Positions 62,562 through 64,000 of a stretch of 64,000 nucleotides of DNA are shown piece after piece. Source of the stretch: Pseudovibrio sp. M1P-2-3. GTDB lineage: Bacteria > Pseudomonadota > Alphaproteobacteria > Rhizobiales > Stappiaceae. Under the pieces are notes generated by a model that saw nothing but the letters and a program-made list of their open reading frames with translations, searched no databases and was not told the origin of the DNA. The translations under genes were made by a program, and so were the position numbers. How positions within the stretch are numbered: position 1 is the first letter of the stretch; each line of letters opens with the position of its first letter. The DNA lies in the NCBI RefSeq assembly GCF_031501865.1, contig NZ_JARRCW010000001.1, positions 3,493,001-3,557,000 on the forward strand. Reading direction: 5' to 3'.

Positions 62562-63374
62562 TTACATCAGGAGCAATTTGTCCTTAACGGTCTCCCAGCC
62601 AGCTGGCTCGGAAATAATGGCCGCTGTATCATACTGCCCCAAGAAGCGCGTTGCCCCGCGGCGTTTCAGCAGCTCGAAGATCACCGCACTTGCTGGGCCG
62701 TTTGGCTTGTTTAAGGCTTTTCCGTTTCTATGCAGCAACGAACCCAAGCGCATTTCCAAGTAGGCCCGCCAATGCAGTTCCATGGCTGTGCGTGAAATAA
62801 CGGTTCCGTACCCCAATCTAAGGCCCATTCCCATTGCCAGAGAAATCCCACCGGTAACAGTCCCAACCAGACCAATGGGAACAGCGGCCCCGATCAAATC
62901 AGTTGTGCGGCCAGCTGCCTTGGCAGCCTTTGCAACCATACAAACCTGAATCCAATCTTGAATTGTTTTACTTTTGGGGTATTTTCTGGCTATGTCCCGT
63001 AGCATTTTCATGTGGGCTGCAGTGGAGCCAGTTGCATTGATTGAAGTAATTACCCCTGCAAGATCAACCTGAGTAACTTGCGACGATACGTGACTAATGG
63101 TTGAAACACCACTAGAAAAAATACCCAAACGGGATCTGGATACTTTGTATTGGGCTGTCTTGGGAGAATCTCCTCCATGGCCATTTACCGCAAACAGCAG
63201 ATTTGGTGGTAGCTTTGAGTCAAATTTCTCCAACCCTAATCTATCCCGAAAGTAGTGGAAGCCTTTAATAGCACTCACTGTGTAGTCACCGTAAGTACTT
63301 TGAGCAAACTCTTCGGCAAATAGCCAGATAGCAGCTTCCGTCTCGTCCTTCAGCGTGTCCAGTTTTTCTCCCAT
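62562..63374 (-). CDS. Unknown 270-aa protein in the type VI secretion operon
   Basis: I do not recognise the family. The first 110 residues are mixed and soluble (FAEEFAQSTYGDYTVSAIKGFHYFRDRLG). A glycine-rich hydrophobic stretch (about 165-200, DLIGAAVPIGLVGTVTGGISLAMGMGLRLGYG) could insert in a membrane. The C-terminal third is basic (LLKRRGATRFLGQYDTAAII). GGAGACC precedes the ATG. It sits between tssM and PAAR, a usual place for effectors, chaperones or accessory proteins. A pore-forming effector is one possibility; a structural accessory is another. Confidence 0.62.
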   Translation of the reverse strand: MGEKLDTLKDETEAAIWLFAEEFAQSTYGDYTVSAIKGFHYFRDRLGLEKFDSKLPPNLLFAVNGHGGDSPKTAQYKVSRSRLGIFSSGVSTISHVSSQVTQVDLAGVITSINATGSTAAHMKMLRDIARKYPKSKTIQDWIQVCMVAKAAKAAGRTTDLIGAAVPIGLVGTVTGGISLAMGMGLRLGYGTVISRTAMELHWRAYLEMRLGSLLHRNGKALNKPNGPASAVIFELLKRRGATRFLGQYDTAAIISEPAGWETVKDKLLLM

Positions 63375-63422
63375 AAAGGTCTCCTTTGTTCTTGATATTT
63401 ATTAAATTTGGAAAGCACCACT

Positions 63423-64000
63423 TCACATAACTTTCGGCTCTTCCCCACTGCGCTCAAACAAGCTGTAGGGAAGTTCCAAATCGGAAAAGAAACCCGGAGA
63501 AAACGGGTTGTATTTCTTGTCCGTGCTAAATTGCAGAGTTGTTGTCTTTCCTTCCTTCGAGAAAGCAGAGTCGGTAACGCCGAGAGATGGGTTTATGGAT
63601 ACGTTACCTCTGCCGACAAGGCGGAACCATGACCATGGTCCCTTAAAACTGCGCGTGATAACCGGGCTATATCTTTGGAAAATCCGCAGAGTTAAATCGC
63701 CATTTTTTATCCCGGTCAAAGGCCAGTTCTGCTCACGCCAAATAATTGGCCCGTGGGTATATTGTAGTAGTGTCACCCCTGACGAGAGGTTCACTCGGCT
63801 AAGCCGACTGTCCATGAAGCTGGTGCGAACATTGAACGCAAGGAACGGTTTTCCTTCGGCAAACATGCTTTCATGGATTTGTGATGCTCTTTTCAAAGTG
63901 TTTTGAGCCTGCTCAGATAACTGGGCAGTTCCAGAGGGAATAAAGGTCTGTTGCGGGCCTTCAACATTATTGAATCTTGCAAGGTATCCATCGGCAAACT
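63423..64000 (-). CDS. tssM: Type VI secretion protein TssM (IcmF), C-terminal part
   Basis: The frame is open from the right edge (192 codons, no stop) to 63423. The sequence matches the IcmF C-terminal domain: FLAFNVRTSFMDSRLSRVNLSSG, then LLQYTHGPIIWREQNWPL (the family's HGP and aromatic motif), GPWSWFRLVGRGNV, and NPFSPGFFSDLELP. TssM is the inner-membrane component that anchors the secretion apparatus. The upstream part (QTFIPSGTAQLSEQAQNTLKRAS) continues out of the window. A TTG at 63896 is not a real start. Confidence 0.78.
   Translation of the reverse strand, partial: FADGYLARFNNVEGPQQTFIPSGTAQLSEQAQNTLKRASQIHESMFAEGKPFLAFNVRTSFMDSRLSRVNLSSGVTLLQYTHGPIIWREQNWPLTGIKNGDLTLRIFQRYSPVITRSFKGPWSWFRLVGRGNVSINPSLGVTDSAFSKEGKTTTLQFSTDKKYNPFSPGFFSDLELPYSLFERSGEEPKVM

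Noticed and set aside
1-64000. CRISPR arrays, rRNA/tRNA genes, insertion sequences, phage integration sites
   Set aside because: Looked for by eye; no direct-repeat arrays, cloverleaf sequences, transposase genes or attachment duplications were seen.

Overview
The window looks like chromosomal DNA of an alphaproteobacterium, most likely a marine Hyphomicrobiales member of the Stappiaceae/Pseudovibrio type. This is inferred from protein style only: the hisS-hisZ-hisG operon, the alphaproteobacterial CheZ, several TRAP and LysR genes, a DUF1127 protein and a G+C content near one half. I see 59 genes, two of them cut by the window edges, and no rRNA, tRNA, insertion sequence, prophage or CRISPR array.

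Layout. 1-9.3 kb: a truncated unknown gene, exported MsrA, a LysR regulator divergent from a zinc-free oxidoreductase, a PQQ-type sugar dehydrogenase homologue, an unknown 123-residue protein behind a possible structured leader RNA, a YciA-type thioesterase, and a three-gene glycan operon (GT2-GtrA, GT39, and a ChbG-like protein without its metal ligands). 9.5-13.1 kb: hisS-hisZ-hisG. 13.1-18 kb: a DMT exporter, a nitroreductase/MarR divergon with an evenly spaced operator array, tag, cheZ and an L,D-transpeptidase. 18-25.9 kb: glycolate oxidase glcDEF with a divergent LysR gene, cytochrome c, a half-degenerate LutA-like protein and class II aldolase. 26-32.9 kb: an amino-acid ABC importer without its ATPase, a Na/Pi symporter, a DMT transporter, a 106-bp repeat, two paralogous LysR genes around a DUF1127 gene, and a candidate small RNA. 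32.9-40.4 kb: a membrane class III cyclase, rsmE, xseA and a TRAP transporter.

40.6-56.3 kb reads as a low-oxygen and iron region: a universal stress protein and a feoABC operon, each preceded by a perfect FNR/FixK-type box, a PatZ-like acyltransferase, an acetolactate-synthase-like enzyme, cytochrome bd oxidase (cydAB plus a small DUF2474 subunit), an NCS1 permease, and a second, different feoAB. 56.3-60.3 kb is a glutamine-synthetase-like / aldehyde dehydrogenase / iron alcohol dehydrogenase operon, probably for an amine or amino-alcohol.

60.7-64 kb is the edge of a type VI secretion locus: the C-terminus of TssM runs off the right edge, followed by an unknown 270-residue protein and a PAAR tip protein. 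Facing them are a candidate papain-fold (CHAP/NlpC-like) enzyme and a minimal kinase-fold protein. The kinase gene ends inside the second, inverted copy of the 106-bp repeat. The best leads for new biology are this effector-like pair, the metal-less ChbG homologue, the leader RNA at 4.57-4.74 kb, the small RNA at 32.8 kb, the 30-bp MarR operator ladder and the repeat pair.
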